Notes: generated from the sequence alone by a model not told the origin. A stretch of 28,836 bases of DNA from Acanthamoeba lenticulata (GCA_002179805.1 NAVB01001704.1:1-28836), one strand, 5' to 3'. Counted from the stretch's first letter, positions 1 through 11,416 are shown. A program made the numbers and translations.

Positions 1-3000
1 TGAATGACTCACGTGAGGGTGTAGAGGGGGGGAAGGGGGGGTGAAGGAGCTCCCCGGGAAGTCGCCCAGGGCGCCATGCGCATGGCGGTACCCGAGCATA
101 ATCGATGGTGATGTACTGGTTCCCGAACCGTGCACCCTGTATCCCGTGTACGACGTGAGCGCATGCAATAAGAAAATAGAAAGGAATAGAGAGAAAGAGA
201 GAGAAATGGAGGAGCGGATAAGGGGGAGGGCAAGGCGCGGTGCTCACCTGGAGATACTTGTAGGCCTTCTCAGCCGAGGCAATGGAGATGTAGTCGACAA
301 AGGCGTGCGACGTAAAGCGCGAGATGGACTCGACCGGCCCGATGCGTGTAAACTCATCCCAGAGCTTGCGCCGCTCCACGCTGGGGTCCAGGCCGCCCAC
401 CCACAGGTGCCGGCTGTGCTCTCCCTGCAGGGAGAGGAGTAGCGAGGCGGGCCCTTTGGTTCAGAGAGGCGCAACCAACACGCGCACACGCACACACCAC
501 ACGCAAGAGAAAAAGAGAGAGAGAGAGAGAGAGGTCGAGATGATGGTCCGCGGTGGGGGGGTACCTCCCAGCAGGTGATGGTGCCGTAGTCGCCCTGCTC
601 CTGCATGGCGCGCTTCGCGCTGAGGGCGATACGCGGGTTCTTCAAGTCGACGCAGGCGATGCGGAGACCGCGCTCCAGGTCTTTGATCACCACGTCGTCC
701 ACGGCCCCAAACTTCTCAAAGTCGGCCTTGACTTCGGCTTCGGTGAGGTCTCCACGCAGCTCCACCTTAAGGTGCCTGGTCTCTCCCGGAGGCGGGGCGT
801 AGTCCTTGGCCCGCTTTCTCCGCTCGCGCTCCAGGCTGCGGCTGTGTGTACCCCAAACGACAGCCACATCAACAACAGCAGCAATACAGAATCGAATAAA
901 GCAGGCCCGGCCCAGAGGGAGTAGTGGCAGCCAGCCACGAGATTCCATCATCCATCATCACCACCATCGCCATCACCATCATCACCATTGTATCATGGAG
1001 TAAGGGGAGGGCCCATCGTAATAGACGAAACGGCGGCAGGCCCGGCCATCTCGTAAAACGAGTACATAGAGGACATATATGAGGTATGGGAATGTCAAAG
1101 TACCTGGATCGCTCCCGGCGGTGGTGGTCGGGGCTCGCACTACGGCGCTTACGCTTGCCCCCGGGCCGATCAGGGCCCATGAGGTCGGCCGAGCCATCAT
1201 CCAGATGGCCGGAGCTGCCCGATGATGATGACGAGGAGGAGGAGGAGGCCATGCGGCTGGCTAGGAGCTCATCAGGTAGCTGCACCACGACACGAGGCGT
1301 AGCGGGAAGTAGTAGTGGAGGTCGTGGCCATCATCATCATGATCACGAAGGAGGAACAACAACACGGGAGAGGAGGTATAGCATTAATCATCACATGAGC
1401 TGCGCGCATTGAATACAGTAAACCAGCCAACAACAAAGGTACGATGCCACCACATGCGCGTGTATGTGTGTGTATGCATGTGCATGGAGGAGACGATTTG
1501 GTCTCACGCATGTCATGAGAGGGGGGATGAGAGCAATCAGGCCCATGATGAGATGATGATGGTGACTAATCCTAATAATAATTACTAATAATAATAAGCA
1601 TAGAATAGGAGAGTGGCGCCATATGATCGCCATTGCAAGACCACCCCACATGTCGGGCAGACAGGTGGTGGTACATATATCAAAATAGCAAATCAATATA
1701 TGGGCAGCTTATTGCACACGAAAACCAGTAGGAAGCCGCTGGTAGAGCGCGATGTAAACACACAGACACACTCCCTTTCATGGTGGTGACGATAATCGCA
1801 ACAACAACAACAACAATAATAATCGGTTGGGGAGAGAAAACGTGAGAGCCGCCACGCCTCTCCATATATATAGACACGGCGGTGCACGGGCCCATCAGCT
1901 CCACCACGATGGGCGAGCGCACACAATAGCAGCAGCAGCAGCAGCAACAAAAGGGCGAAGTACCTCGCCAAACCCGACCCTCAGGCAGCAGTCGTCAATC
2001 CAGCGGCCATTCAGACGCTTCTTCGCTTGAGAAGCCTCCTGCAGTACTTGAAACTGGGCCAACACGTACAACGACGCGCCCGCATCTTTGGGCACCACCG
2101 CGTCAGTCAAGTCTAGTATTGTTTTTAAAGTGCATTTTTCTCTGCCGTAAGGCTCGCGTGGGGGGGGGGGCGTACTCGGGATGTAGTCCAGGTTGCGAAG
2201 GGCTCCGTAAGCGCTGAAGGTTTGCTTCAGCTTCTCGAGAGTGAGTCCCGAGCTGAGGGGGCCTGCCCACACGAACTTGGACGGACGCGCTTCGGCATAG
2301 TGTACAATGATCCGCCTCCCCTTGATCATCTGGCCCTGTGTTCGTGTGCCCCAAATTCGGATGGAGGAGGAAGAGGAGGGTGAAGGGAACCTGAGTGCCA
2401 AACTCTGCGGCAGTCTCATGGGAATGAGGCCACCCACCTGCAGTTCATTCTTGGCGCGCGTGGCCTGTTCCTCGGTGTAGAAGTTGACAAAGCCGTACGT
2501 CTTGTTGGGCACCATCCCCAAGCTCTCGATAGCGCCAAAGGGCGAAAACACATTCCTGTGTGGGGAACGGCTGAGGCGTCAGCGTGTTGTGGCCACACCA
2601 GGCTCGGAGGAGGTGGATGCTCGAGGGAGAGGATGAAGGTGTTGATGATTGGAGGGGGGGAGGAGGCGCAAGGAGTACCGAAGATCGTAGAGGGAGAAGT
2701 TTTCGACGTGGCTCACCCATAAGTGGCGTGAGGGTGGAAACGTCTTGCGGTTCTGGTTGGAGTCTCCATCTCTCTCGTGGTCGCGCTCATGGCTCCGCCC
2801 TCTGGCACGGCCGCGATCGTCACGGCGGGCGTCACGATCCCGACCGCGATCCCGATCCCTATCCCGATCGCGGCCCCTATCCCGGTCCCCGTCTCGGTGT
2901 CGATCCCTGTCACGGTCGCGCGATGTGCGCCGATCCAAGGCACTCTCTCTTCGGCCGTCCCTGTCAGAGGCGTGATGCCCGTTGTTGTTGTCGTCGTCGT

Positions 3001-4182
3001 CGGTATTCCGAGCGTCGCTCAGGTTCGAGTTCGGCGAGCCAGCGCCCAAGTCGTGCAAGAGTTCGCGGGCCGCCATACGCAGTTCAGCCGACATGTGGTC
3101 CCATTGCTGTGTGTCCCCCCCCCCAAAACCCAAATCAGCCCGGACGAGGCTTGAAGCAGGCACAAGGGCTGCTCGTGTATGTACCTTATGGAACTCAGAC
3201 GTGATGTAGTCTGTGACCGTGTTCCACCAAGAAAAGTGGCTGTTCTTGATCAAGGAGAGCTGCAGCGGCATGCGAGAGAGGGAGAGAGCGAGAGAGAGAG
3301 AGAGCGACGATGAAGTATGAGCGCCCGCACTCACATTCAGCAGATGCGACTGCGATTTTTGCTGAGAGGAGAGCCGGACCATCCCCTGCAGCAGCACGCA
3401 GGCTTCCGTTGATTCAAAGCTCGCGAACGTTTTCGACACCAGCGTTCTGACCACCACTGTTGCTCTCGCGAGTGAGTGGAACGTCCTTCATCCCGCTGTG
3501 ATGGCGGCGCATGACCAAGGAGGGGGGGGGGCGAGGAGTACCTTCGAAGTTGTCGTAGCTGGGAAGCGAGAGCTTGTAGGCGAGAACACCGGCGTTGCAC
3601 GCATGAGGAAAGGCCGACTTGATCGCTAAAACAGCCCCGAGAGCTTCATTGATGGTATCAGGCACTTGGATGGCGATGGAGACGATGGCCTCTGCCGTCG
3701 TAGCGGTCTCCTGTGTTTTTTGGGCCGCATTTGACTCCTGGACAGAACACACACACGCCAACACAACCCGCACACGTAAATTTAGGGGCCTGGTCCTCAA
3801 AAAGGGAACGAGGAAGAAATAGAAAAGAGAGAATAGAAGAAAAAGAAGAAGTCAAGCTGCACAGGAGGAGTTCCGACATACCGTAGCGGGATCGATCGCA
3901 ATGCGGCACAGGACCGTTATGGCCTCGGCAACCAGGTGTGGATGATAGCGGGCGTAGACGGGGATATGCTCCAAGGCGAGCTGCCGGCACCGGGAGCCTC
4001 CAGAACCGGCGTCGAGCAGACACTCAAAGGCCTGCGAATAACGGTCAAATCATGCAAGGCGAATTGGCGAGGTCGCGCAAGTCCCATACCGTCACGTTTC
4101 CCGTTCCAGCCTCACTTGCTTGCTTCAAGTTTGCGAGGTGGTGCATAAGAGCCTGTTCGGCTGACTCATGGTCGTTGGCCAT
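1..4182 (-). CDS. FPA/Spen-like multi-RRM RNA-binding protein with helical N-terminal region (3' end off the window)
   Basis: Partial; start at 4182 (MANDHESAEQ). Exons by eye: 4182-4090, 4031-3882, 3737-3542, 3456-3335, 3259-3185, 3106-2679, 2555-2438, 2335-2176, 2112-1964, 1279-1104, 841-565, 424-248, 136-92, then a donor whose intron leaves the left edge; phases agree throughout (722 codons so far). Residues 1 to about 230 are predicted helical, HEAT/ARM-like in feel, with no family I recognise. Then comes a long Arg-Asp alternating stretch (about 2740-2960). RRM 1 follows (RHLWV...NVFSPFGAIESLG...YGFVNF), then RRM 2 (KFVWAGPL...TFSAYGALRNLDYI), a KRKRR linker, RRM 3 (HLKVELRGDLTEAEV...) and RRM 4 (HLWVGGLDPSVERRKLWDEF). 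The HLWVG-type tandem RRMs resemble plant FPA and animal Spen/RBM15 proteins, which act in nuclear RNA 3'-end processing; function here is inference. A SPOC domain, if any, lies outside. The 684-nt gap 1280-1963 is treated as one intron but could hide an exon. Confidence 0.82.
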
Positions 4183-4380
4183 GGCTCGCCTCGATCCAGC
4201 TTGGGCGTTGGAGCTTCTTGGTTCGAAAGGGCACGTCGACACAAGGAAATAAAGAAAGGAAAAGTTAGGAATTATCGAAATGGGGATATTTTCGGGCGCA
4301 GTGACATTCTTCGAATTATGCGGCTCGGGTCACCACAACAGATGCTTCATTGTTCGTGCACGATTGTGTGGACGTGAGAG
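4183..4380. promoter_or_regulatory. Bidirectional spacer between RRM gene and ferredoxin reductase gene
   Basis: 198 bp lie between the two divergent start codons (4182 minus, 4381 plus). I see no open frame or clear TATA box, only an A/G-rich stretch near 4245-4290. It must hold both promoters and 5' leaders if both start choices are right. Inference from layout only. Confidence 0.45.
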
Positions 4381-6299
4381 ATGAGAGCGTGGAGGAGAGG
4401 CTGGCGTACAAGCTTGGTGAGGCGAGATGTGATCGAACGAACAAGTGGTGGAGTTTCGTCGCAGGCACAGCCGCTCAAGGTGTGCATAGTAGGCAGCGGT
4501 CCCGGAGGCTTCTACGCAGTTGAGGCTCTGCAGCGCATGGTGGAGGAGGCCAACACAAAGCACTCGGCACCTGAGATAGCCTTGGAGATCGATATTCTCG
4601 AGCGGCAGGCTGTCCCATACGGCCTGGTGCGGTTTGGAGTTGCGCCCGACCACCCCGAAGTCAAGGCTGTGCAACACCGCTACGACGCATTCATGGCCGA
4701 CCCCCGCTTGCGCTTCTTCGGCAACGTCTCCATAGGCTCGCCCTCTTCGGGCGGAGCGGCGCTCTCCGTGTCAGAGCTGCTGGGGGCCTATGATGGCGTC
4801 GTGCTTGCTGTGGGGGCGCAGCGCGACCGTCCTCTGGGCGTCGAGGGCGAGAATCTTCCCGGTGTCTACTCTGCTCGTGCGTGGCCTCCTCTTCTTCCTC
4901 TTCTCGTTCTCGCAAGTGTAAATATTATTCTTATTGTTATTTATTTCATTTTATTGGCATTAATTTTTGCCCTGATTTTCTTGACGGCCAGGTGAGTTTG
5001 TGGCGTGGTACAATGGCGACCCGGCGATGCGTGACCGTGTCTTTGGCGGCCTGTCGACAGCCCGCGAGGCGCTCGTGATCGGCCAGGGCAACGTGGCGCT
5101 CGACGTTGCCCGCGTGCTCTTGCACGACCCGAGCCAACTCGCGGCCACGGACATGCCGCAGTACGCCGTCGAGGCGCTGAGCCAGACGCGCATCGAGACG
5201 GTGCACATCGTGGGGCGCCGCGGGCCCGCGCAGGCCTCCTTCACCAACAAGGAAGTGCGCGAGATCCTTAATCTCCCCGGCATCGAGTGCCACTTCCTCC
5301 CGCCGGGCGTGCTGTCCCTCAACGAGGCCTCCAAGGCCGAAGTGGCCAAGGAGCGCGGCAAGAAGCGCATGATCGACCTCTTCGTCTCCACCCAGGCCAA
5401 GCACCAGCAGCAGCACCAGCATCAGGTAGACGACAAGACGGCCAGCGGCGAGGCGGTAGACAAGAAGAAGAAGCAGCTGTTCTTCCACTTCCTCCGGTCT
5501 CCCGTGCGCTTCGTGGCTGACAATGTACCGTCGTCATCATCACCGGAAGGCCACGTGAGCGGAGTCGAACTCGCGCACAACGAGCTGAGGGGCGAGGCGG
5601 GCCACCAAAAGGCAGTCCCGACGGGCGAGAAGGAGCTCCTGCCCTGCGGGATCGTGTTCAAGAGCATCGGCTACAAGTCGGAGCCCCTCGAGGGAGTGCC
5701 CTTCGACCAAGACCGCGGGGTGCGCCCCTCTCTCCGCCCCATCCTCTCGGGCCTCGCGTCGCGAAGAAGTTGTCTCCGTGGCCTCCCCTGATGAGGCAGC
5801 ACGCAGGTGGTGCCAAACGAGCATGGCCGCGTGGTGCGACCAGACGGCAGCGCAGTGTCCGGCCTCTACGTGTCGGGTTGGATGAAGCGCGGACCGTCGG
5901 GCGTGATCGGCACCAACCGCATGGATGCCGAGGAGACCGTGGCCGCCCTGTGGGCCGACTTAATCCAGGTAAGCCTCCTCTCCCTTCTCCCTCAGCCAGC
6001 GCAGCGACCAATCGTTTGCGCTGAAAGACTTCATGGCGACGATGTTGGACCAACACGCCTTCTCCACCCTTGCCCTCCCTCTCGATCCCACACAGCCCGC
6101 GGACCCCGCGCAGCGGGCGGAGAAGCCTGGGCGCCAAATGATCGAGAGCAAGCTGCGAGAGCGCAGTGTCCCCTACGTGGGCTGGCAGCACTGGAAGGCC
6201 ATCGAGGGCGAGGAACACCGCCGCGGCCAGGCGCTGGGCAAAGAGCGGGAGAAGATCACGTCCATGACCGAACTGCTCGACGTGGCCTTCAAGCACTAG
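4381..6299 (+). CDS. FDXR: NADPH:adrenodoxin/ferredoxin oxidoreductase, mitochondrial
   Basis: Flavoprotein that passes electrons from NADPH to mitochondrial ferredoxin for Fe-S cluster, haem or sterol chemistry. Exons 4381-4876, 4992-5719, 5807-5968, 6096-6299 join in frame to 529 aa, near the usual size for animal and yeast enzymes. The N-terminus is Arg-rich and almost free of acidic residues for the first 15 residues, as expected for a mitochondrial presequence. The FAD dinucleotide motif VGSGPGGFYA lies at about residues 37-46, followed by the family signature PYGLVRFGVAPDHPEVK. The NADPH motif VIGQGNVALDVAR is at about 194-206. The closing FAD motif GWMKRGPSGVIGTN is at about 432-446. 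A Lys/Gln/Ser-rich insertion (about 5390-5545) sits between conserved blocks, probably a surface loop. Introns of 115, 87 and 127 nt use GTGCGT, GTGCGC and GTAAGC donors. Divergent from the RRM gene, convergent with the DUF3223 gene. Confidence 0.95.
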
Positions 6300-6312
6300 G
6301 AGAGGAGCCACA

Positions 6313-6318
6313 AATAAA
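6313..6318 (+). other. Putative polyadenylation signal AATAAA of FDXR
   Basis: AATAAA lies 14 nt after the FDXR stop, in a 172-bp convergent spacer that also contains a poly-G run (6361-6370). Position suits a 3'-end signal; no transcript evidence. Confidence 0.5.
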
Positions 6319-6471
6319 ATCATAACGCGATCAAGCGCTTGAAGTCACACCCACGAACGAGGGGGGGGGGCGGGTGCGTTTCATTTCGTGTTGGCCGCGT
6401 GAGGGCTTTGGGGGAGGGGAGGGCTTTGGGGGAGAGGGTGCGCGAGGTGGAGGCGAGCGCTCTGCCACACT

Positions 6472-7772
6472 TCACTCCTTCGCGTCGCCGCTGCCGCCGC
6501 GCCTGTCCCGGCGGCCACCCCGACCGCCTCGGCCTCCTCGCCCACCTCGACCGCCCCGACCACCTCGCCGGCCACCGCGGCCGCCTCGCTTGTTGTTGCG
6601 GCGCTCCTCTTCGATCTGACGATTGCGCTCCTTGCGCTCCTGCTCGATCTGCCGGTAGTAGGCCGCTTCCTCGTTGCCCGACAGGAGGCTCGCCTCCGCG
6701 AGAGCGACGCCCTCGAGTTCGGGGATCGGCAACGGGCCCGCCTTGATGGCCTCAAGAGCCTTGGCCACCGATTGCTCGTCCTGTGGATTTGTGGTTCCCC
6801 AAAAAAAGGCCACACATGAGCGCCACCCTCGTGGTGAGACAGTACACGACAAGCGTCATGATACGGGAGTTGGATGAAAAAAAAAAGGCGCGCACCTTGA
6901 AGCGAGCCGTGCAGGAGGCGCTGTCCTCGCTGTACTCGACGTAGCCGATGTCGCCAAACTGCCTGAGGTACTGCTTGATCTTCATGGCTGGGGCGAGGGG
7001 GAAGTCCTTCTTCTGCTTCTTCTTGGCGTTGCCATTGGCATCGAGCTCCTCCACCGTGTCCTGCTCCTCCTCGGCCTTGGCCTCGGGGGCGTCCTCGCGC
7101 TTGCGCTTCTTGCTGGACTCGTCCCGCGAGTCTTGGATCGACAGCTGCAGGACCAGGCCCGGGGTGAAATCCGAGAACGTCTTCTTCCTGCCATGACCGC
7201 GGTCGTCGTGTTGCGGTGAGCCGAAGGCGACATAGACGGGCGGAGAAGGCCCATGAAAGCGGCAAGTACGTACTTGCTCTTCTCCACGCCAAACAGAGTG
7301 TCGATGCACTGCGCAAGGAGAGGGCCCATCCAGAGTCCGTGACACACGCGCGTCAGCTGCTTACCAGGCTGAGGAGGGATATGGGGCGCTGGTTGGGGGG
7401 AGGGCAGGCCACCTTGCGGTACGAGAAGTCGGCCGTGGTGTCGTCGGTGCGCACGAGGTGGAAGCAACGCGAGTCCTCGTAGTCCGGATGCTTGGCCACC
7501 TTGATGTGCTTCACGCCCACTCCGATCTTCTCATCGGCCTTGGCGTGGCCCTTTCGCAACAGATCAAGAACAAGATTTTCTTCATCCGGCTTCAGCTTGG
7601 ACTCCAAGTTGTGGCTGCATGCCAAAAGAACGTGCGCATTGTGAAAAATCTGTGAAAATCAGCCTTGACCCAGCAGGCCTTACCTGGAAAGGATGGTCTT
7701 GACTGCACGGGCGAGTGAATCAGACCTATTGTAGGTCTTTCCGCCAATCTCTACAGAAGTTGCTTTCGACAT
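6472..7772 (-). CDS. DUF3223 (DCL-type) domain plus La-like C-terminal RRM and RGG tail, RNA-binding protein
   Basis: Exons 7772-7684, 7614-7413, 7308-7274, 7187-6896, 6780-6472 total exactly 309 codons (308 aa). The start at 7772 (MSKATSVEIGGKTYNRSDSL) opens directly into the domain. Residues 1 to about 115 match DUF3223, the DCL domain of plant chloroplast rRNA-maturation proteins and of the RNA polymerase V tail: KADEKIGVGVKHIKV, then SRCFHLVRTDDTTADFSYRK joined across an intron to CIDTLFG. Next come an Asp/Glu/Lys-rich basic stretch (KKRKRE) and an RRM resembling the La xRRM (GLVLQLSIQD... YLRQFGDIGYVEY...), followed by the alpha-helical YYRQIEQERKERNRQIEEERR and an RGG/GRGG tail. The N-terminal La motif expected in La and LARP7 proteins is absent. 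Likely nucleic-acid binding in nucleus or organelle; substrate unknown. Shares a 154-bp divergent spacer with INTS11. Confidence 0.87.
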
Positions 7773-7926
7773 TGGGGCTCAATCTGTTGTTTTCGAAGAT
7801 GAATTCAAATCAAGATGGCTCCTTTTGTTTTTCCGGTCCTGTTTTCTGGTTTTCGGTTCCCCGATGTTTCCCGGTTTTTACAAAACGTGCAGGCAAGAAA
7901 ATTGTTTTTCTTTTGTGAGGAGGGAG
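7773..7926. promoter_or_regulatory. Bidirectional promoter region, DUF3223-RRM gene / INTS11
   Basis: 154 bp separate two opposed start codons. The spacer is T-rich on the plus strand and carries three related blocks, TTTTCCGGTCC, TTTTCGGTTCC and TTTCCCGGTTT (about 7829-7877), which could be repeated factor sites. No TATA box seen. Promoter role is inferred from layout. Confidence 0.45.
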
Positions 7927-10900
7927 ATGGACATCAAGGTGACTCCTTTGGGTAAGTTGTTGGGAACACTTTGACGGAGGGACTACTTGCCCGTTCTCGC
8001 CTGTCGCCTCATACTCACTCTACGCGCACTGCAGGTGCAGGGCAGGATGTTGGGCGCAGTTGCATTCTGGTCAGCCTAGGCGGCAAGAACATCATGTTTG
8101 ACTGTGGAATGCACATGGGCTACGACGACGCTAGGCGCTTCCCCGACTTTAACTTCATTTCTAAGAGCGGCAACTTCACGAATGCCATCGATTGTATTAT
8201 CATTACACATTTGTACCACCTTCGCCTTGAGCACGTCATGTTGTTGTTGCATTTGCTGGTGGCTCACTCGTGGCCTTATGCCAGCCACTTGGACCATTGT
8301 GGAGCGCTGCCCTTCTTCACGGAGATGTGCGGCTACGATGGACCCATCTACATGACGGTATGTGCCTCCTCCATTCGTCACCAGCAGCACCACCATTGCT
8401 GACAGCCATCACCGCGCACGTGCACCAGCACCCGACCAAGGCCATCTGCCCGATCCTCCTGGAGGACTACCGGAAGATCGCCGTCGAGCGCAAGGGCGAC
8501 ACCAACTTCTTCACCTCCCAGATGATCAAGGACTGCATGAAGAAAGGTGACACAACACCTTCTTCAGGCAGGCAAGTCAGGGGGTGGAGCATCTGACGCA
8601 CGTACACGCACACGTGTGCACGCATACGTTGGGACGGCGGCGGTTTGGGGGGGGCAGTGGTGGGCGTCAACGTACACCAGACCGTGCAGGTGGACGAGGA
8701 GCTCGAGATCAGGGCCTACTACGCGGGCCACGTGATCGGGGCGGCCATGTTCTACGTGCGCGTCGGCGAACAGAGCGTGGTCTACACGGGCGACTACAAC
8801 ATGACGCCTGACCGGCACCTGGGCGCCGCCTGGATTGAGAAGCTCCGCCCTGACGTACACATACACACAAAACTCTCTTACACACTTCCCCGACTCTTCA
8901 ACCGTTCTGCCAAGAGAGCTCTTTTGGGGTCAGTGTCTGACCAGCGCTGGCCGCATGTGTATGTGTGTGTATGTGTGTGTGTGTGGCACACGTCAGGTGC
9001 TGATCACGGAGTCGACCTACGCGACCACCATCCGCGACTCCAAGCGGTGGCGCGAGCGCGATTTCCTCAAACGCGTCCACTCGTGCGTGGAGAAGGGCGG
9101 CAAGGTGGACCACCCCTCTCGACCTTCGCCTTCCCCTTGCGCGTGTTCTTGTTTCTTTGAGAGCCCCCATTGATTTTTTTTTTTTTTTTTTTCAAATTGC
9201 GGTGGTGTGGCACTCGCGCTCGCCCCACCAGGTGCTGATTCCAGTGTTTGCGCTTGGGCGAGCGCAAGAGCTGTGCATCTTGCTGGAGACCTACTGGGAG
9301 CGCATGAACCTCACGGTGCCCATCTACTTCTCGGCGGGCCTCACGGAGAAGGCCACCAACTACTACAAGCTCTTCATCCACTGGACCAACGAGAAGATCA
9401 AGGTTGTCCCTCTCTCCCCCTTCTTCCCAACTCCCTCCTCCTCGTCAGGTGAACCCGGTCGCCTTACGTTTTTTTTTCTTTTGTGGTCGGTGGAATTATT
9501 ATCAGCGGACATTCGTGCACAGAAACATGTTCGATTTCAAGCACATCTCCACCTTTGAGCGGGGCTTTGCCGACCAGCCGGGGCCCATGGTCCTCTTCGC
9601 CACTCCGGGCATGCTCCACGCCGGCACTTCCCTCGAGGTCCGTCCCCTTCTTCCTCCATCACCCATGGTCTCCCGTCGTCATCATCATCATCAGTTCAAT
9701 ACCGACGCTCGTATGTTGACGTCATGTGTTGTTGGCCGGCCCGGGCGCACAGGTGTTCAAAAAGTGGGCCCCCAATGAGAAGAACCTGGTGATCATCCCC
9801 GGCTACTGCGTCGTGGGCACCGTCGGCAACAAGCTCGCTGCAGGCCGCAAGGTTCGTTCCCTCCCTTCCTCCCCATGGGTCGTGCCCGTTGCCTCCTGGC
9901 TTCTCGCGCGTCCGTGGATTGTTTATGGGGGGAGAGAGAGAGAGAGAGAGAGACTCAATTGGAATTGCAGGGAGCGTTCAAGGTGGACCTGGACAAGCAC
10001 ACGTCGCTTGAGGTGCGCAGCAAGGTCAAGAACCTCTCCTTCTCGGCTCACGCCGACGCCAAGGGCATCATGCAGCTCATCAAGATGAGCCAGCCCGCCA
10101 ACGTCATCCTCGTCCACGGCGAGAAGGGCAAAATGTACGCACATCGCCCTGCTCGTGTGCTTTTTATTATTATTATTAATGATTTTCATTGTGATGACAT
10201 GGCGGCGCAGGCAATCGCTAAAGCAGCGCGTGGTGCGGGAGTTTAACATCCCGTGCTTCGACCCGCCCAACGGGAGCACGGTCACCATCAAGACCGCGCA
10301 GTCGGTGCCCGTCCGCATCTCCCCCGCCCTCATCCGCTCTTGCGCCAAGCGTCCCGCCCCCGAGTTTTCTTCTCCCTTCTCCTTCTCTTCGTCGTCGTCA
10401 TCATCACCTTCATCTTCTTCTTCCTCGACGAGCGAGGCCGACACGAGCAGCCTGCCCCCGTTCAAGCGCTTCAAGTGGACGGACCCGTCGCCGGTGGACA
10501 AGGCCCTCCTCACGGGCGTTGTCCTGGTGAAGGACTCGCAGGTCCGAGCCTCCCCCTTCTTCCCTCACGGCGCCGTCATCATCACCACCACCACCATGAC
10601 GTGTGAATGGCGCGGATGACTCATGCGCCGGACCCCCCCCCCGCAGGCCATCGAGGTGGTCGACGCCGACGAGGCGGCAGAGCGGCTGGCGCTGGCTCAG
10701 CACACGCTCAAGTTCTCGGCCGTGCGATCTTTCCCGGCCTTCATCTCGGTGGAGGCCCTCCTTGATGAGCTCTACGCGGCTCTCTCCCAGTGCGTCGCCT
10801 CACCCGCCTTCCCTGGCCCACGCACCCGCCATTGACACGGGGGATCCGTCAATGCTTGGCTCCTTTTAGGTGGGTGACGACGGCGGCCTCGCGAGACGGA

Positions 10901-11206
10901 CGCAGCATCCGGGTGGCCGGATCCGTGCGGATCTCCGTGCAGAGCCCGGGGGAGGGTGCAGCCCTCAATCTCAACACGACGTGGCACTACCGCGATGAGG
11001 CCACCGCCCTCCAGGTGCTGGCCGTGCTTGATCGCCTTTTGCTCGAGCTCCCGGCATCCCCTGCCGATGAACCCGAACCGCACCTTCGGCTGGCTAATGA
11101 CGATGAAGAAAAGGAGGCCGAAGGCGACTTTTTTGAGGAAGAAGATGACGAGGAGAGGGAGGAAGAGGGAGGCGCGCCCATGGACGTGGCCGCGTCGGTA
11201 AGCTGA
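7927..11206 (+). CDS. INTS11: Integrator complex subunit 11, metallo-beta-lactamase/beta-CASP RNA endonuclease
   Basis: Catalytic subunit of Integrator, which cleaves snRNA 3' ends and promoter-proximal nascent RNA in the nucleus. Thirteen exons: 7927-7951, 8035-8212, 8285-8357, 8429-8546, 8658-8854, 8997-9104, 9232-9402, 9506-9637, 9753-9851, 9971-10134, 10211-10541, 10647-10789, 10870-11206 sum to 691 aa in frame. The start MDIKVTPLG runs into AGQDVGRSC as in the family. The zinc motif HFHLDH is at residues 67-72, split by intron 2. Further family blocks are [93 protein letters not shown] and [14 protein letters not shown]. These fit INTS11 better than CPSF73, and intact metal ligands argue it is active, unlike INTS9. 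The C-terminus has a Ser-rich insert (10366-10440) and a very acidic tail (about 11090-11180). Confidence 0.96.
8955..8985 (+). repeat. GT microsatellite in INTS11 intron 5
   Basis: Alternating TG/GT tract with two interrupting A residues, shortly before the acceptor at 8996. It acts as part of the pyrimidine-poor 3' end of the intron. Confidence 0.8.
9174..9192 (+). repeat. Poly-T run (19 nt) in INTS11 intron 6
   Basis: A run of 19 T inside the 127-nt intron 9105-9231, about 40 nt before the acceptor. It may serve as the polypyrimidine tract; its length is probably variable between strains. Confidence 0.8.
9932..9953 (+). repeat. GA microsatellite in INTS11 intron 9
   Basis: Eleven GA units inside intron 9852-9970. 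Similar GA/CT tracts occur in introns of other genes here (514-533, 3280-3304, 22462-22480). Confidence 0.8.
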
Positions 11207-11416
11207 GCTGTAGCTTGTGGGAAAGTAATGAGCCAAGGCAACTCCCCTTTAAAAAAAAGAAAAGATTCGATTGGACCTGCTTAAATCAGGTCTTGACAGC
11301 AGCCACTCGCACGCCAGGAAAACGCCCCGAAGAAATGCCCCACACAAAACCCAAGGGGCAGGGTCTCCAACAGCTGCGGAAACACATTTCAACATTTCAC
11401 ACTAGCGGACATTAAC

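Noticed and set aside
1391..1696. 101-codon minus-strand frame as an extra exon of the RRM gene
   Set aside because: Low-complexity His/Ile/Cys composition from CAT and ATA triplets; no flanking splice pair in phase.
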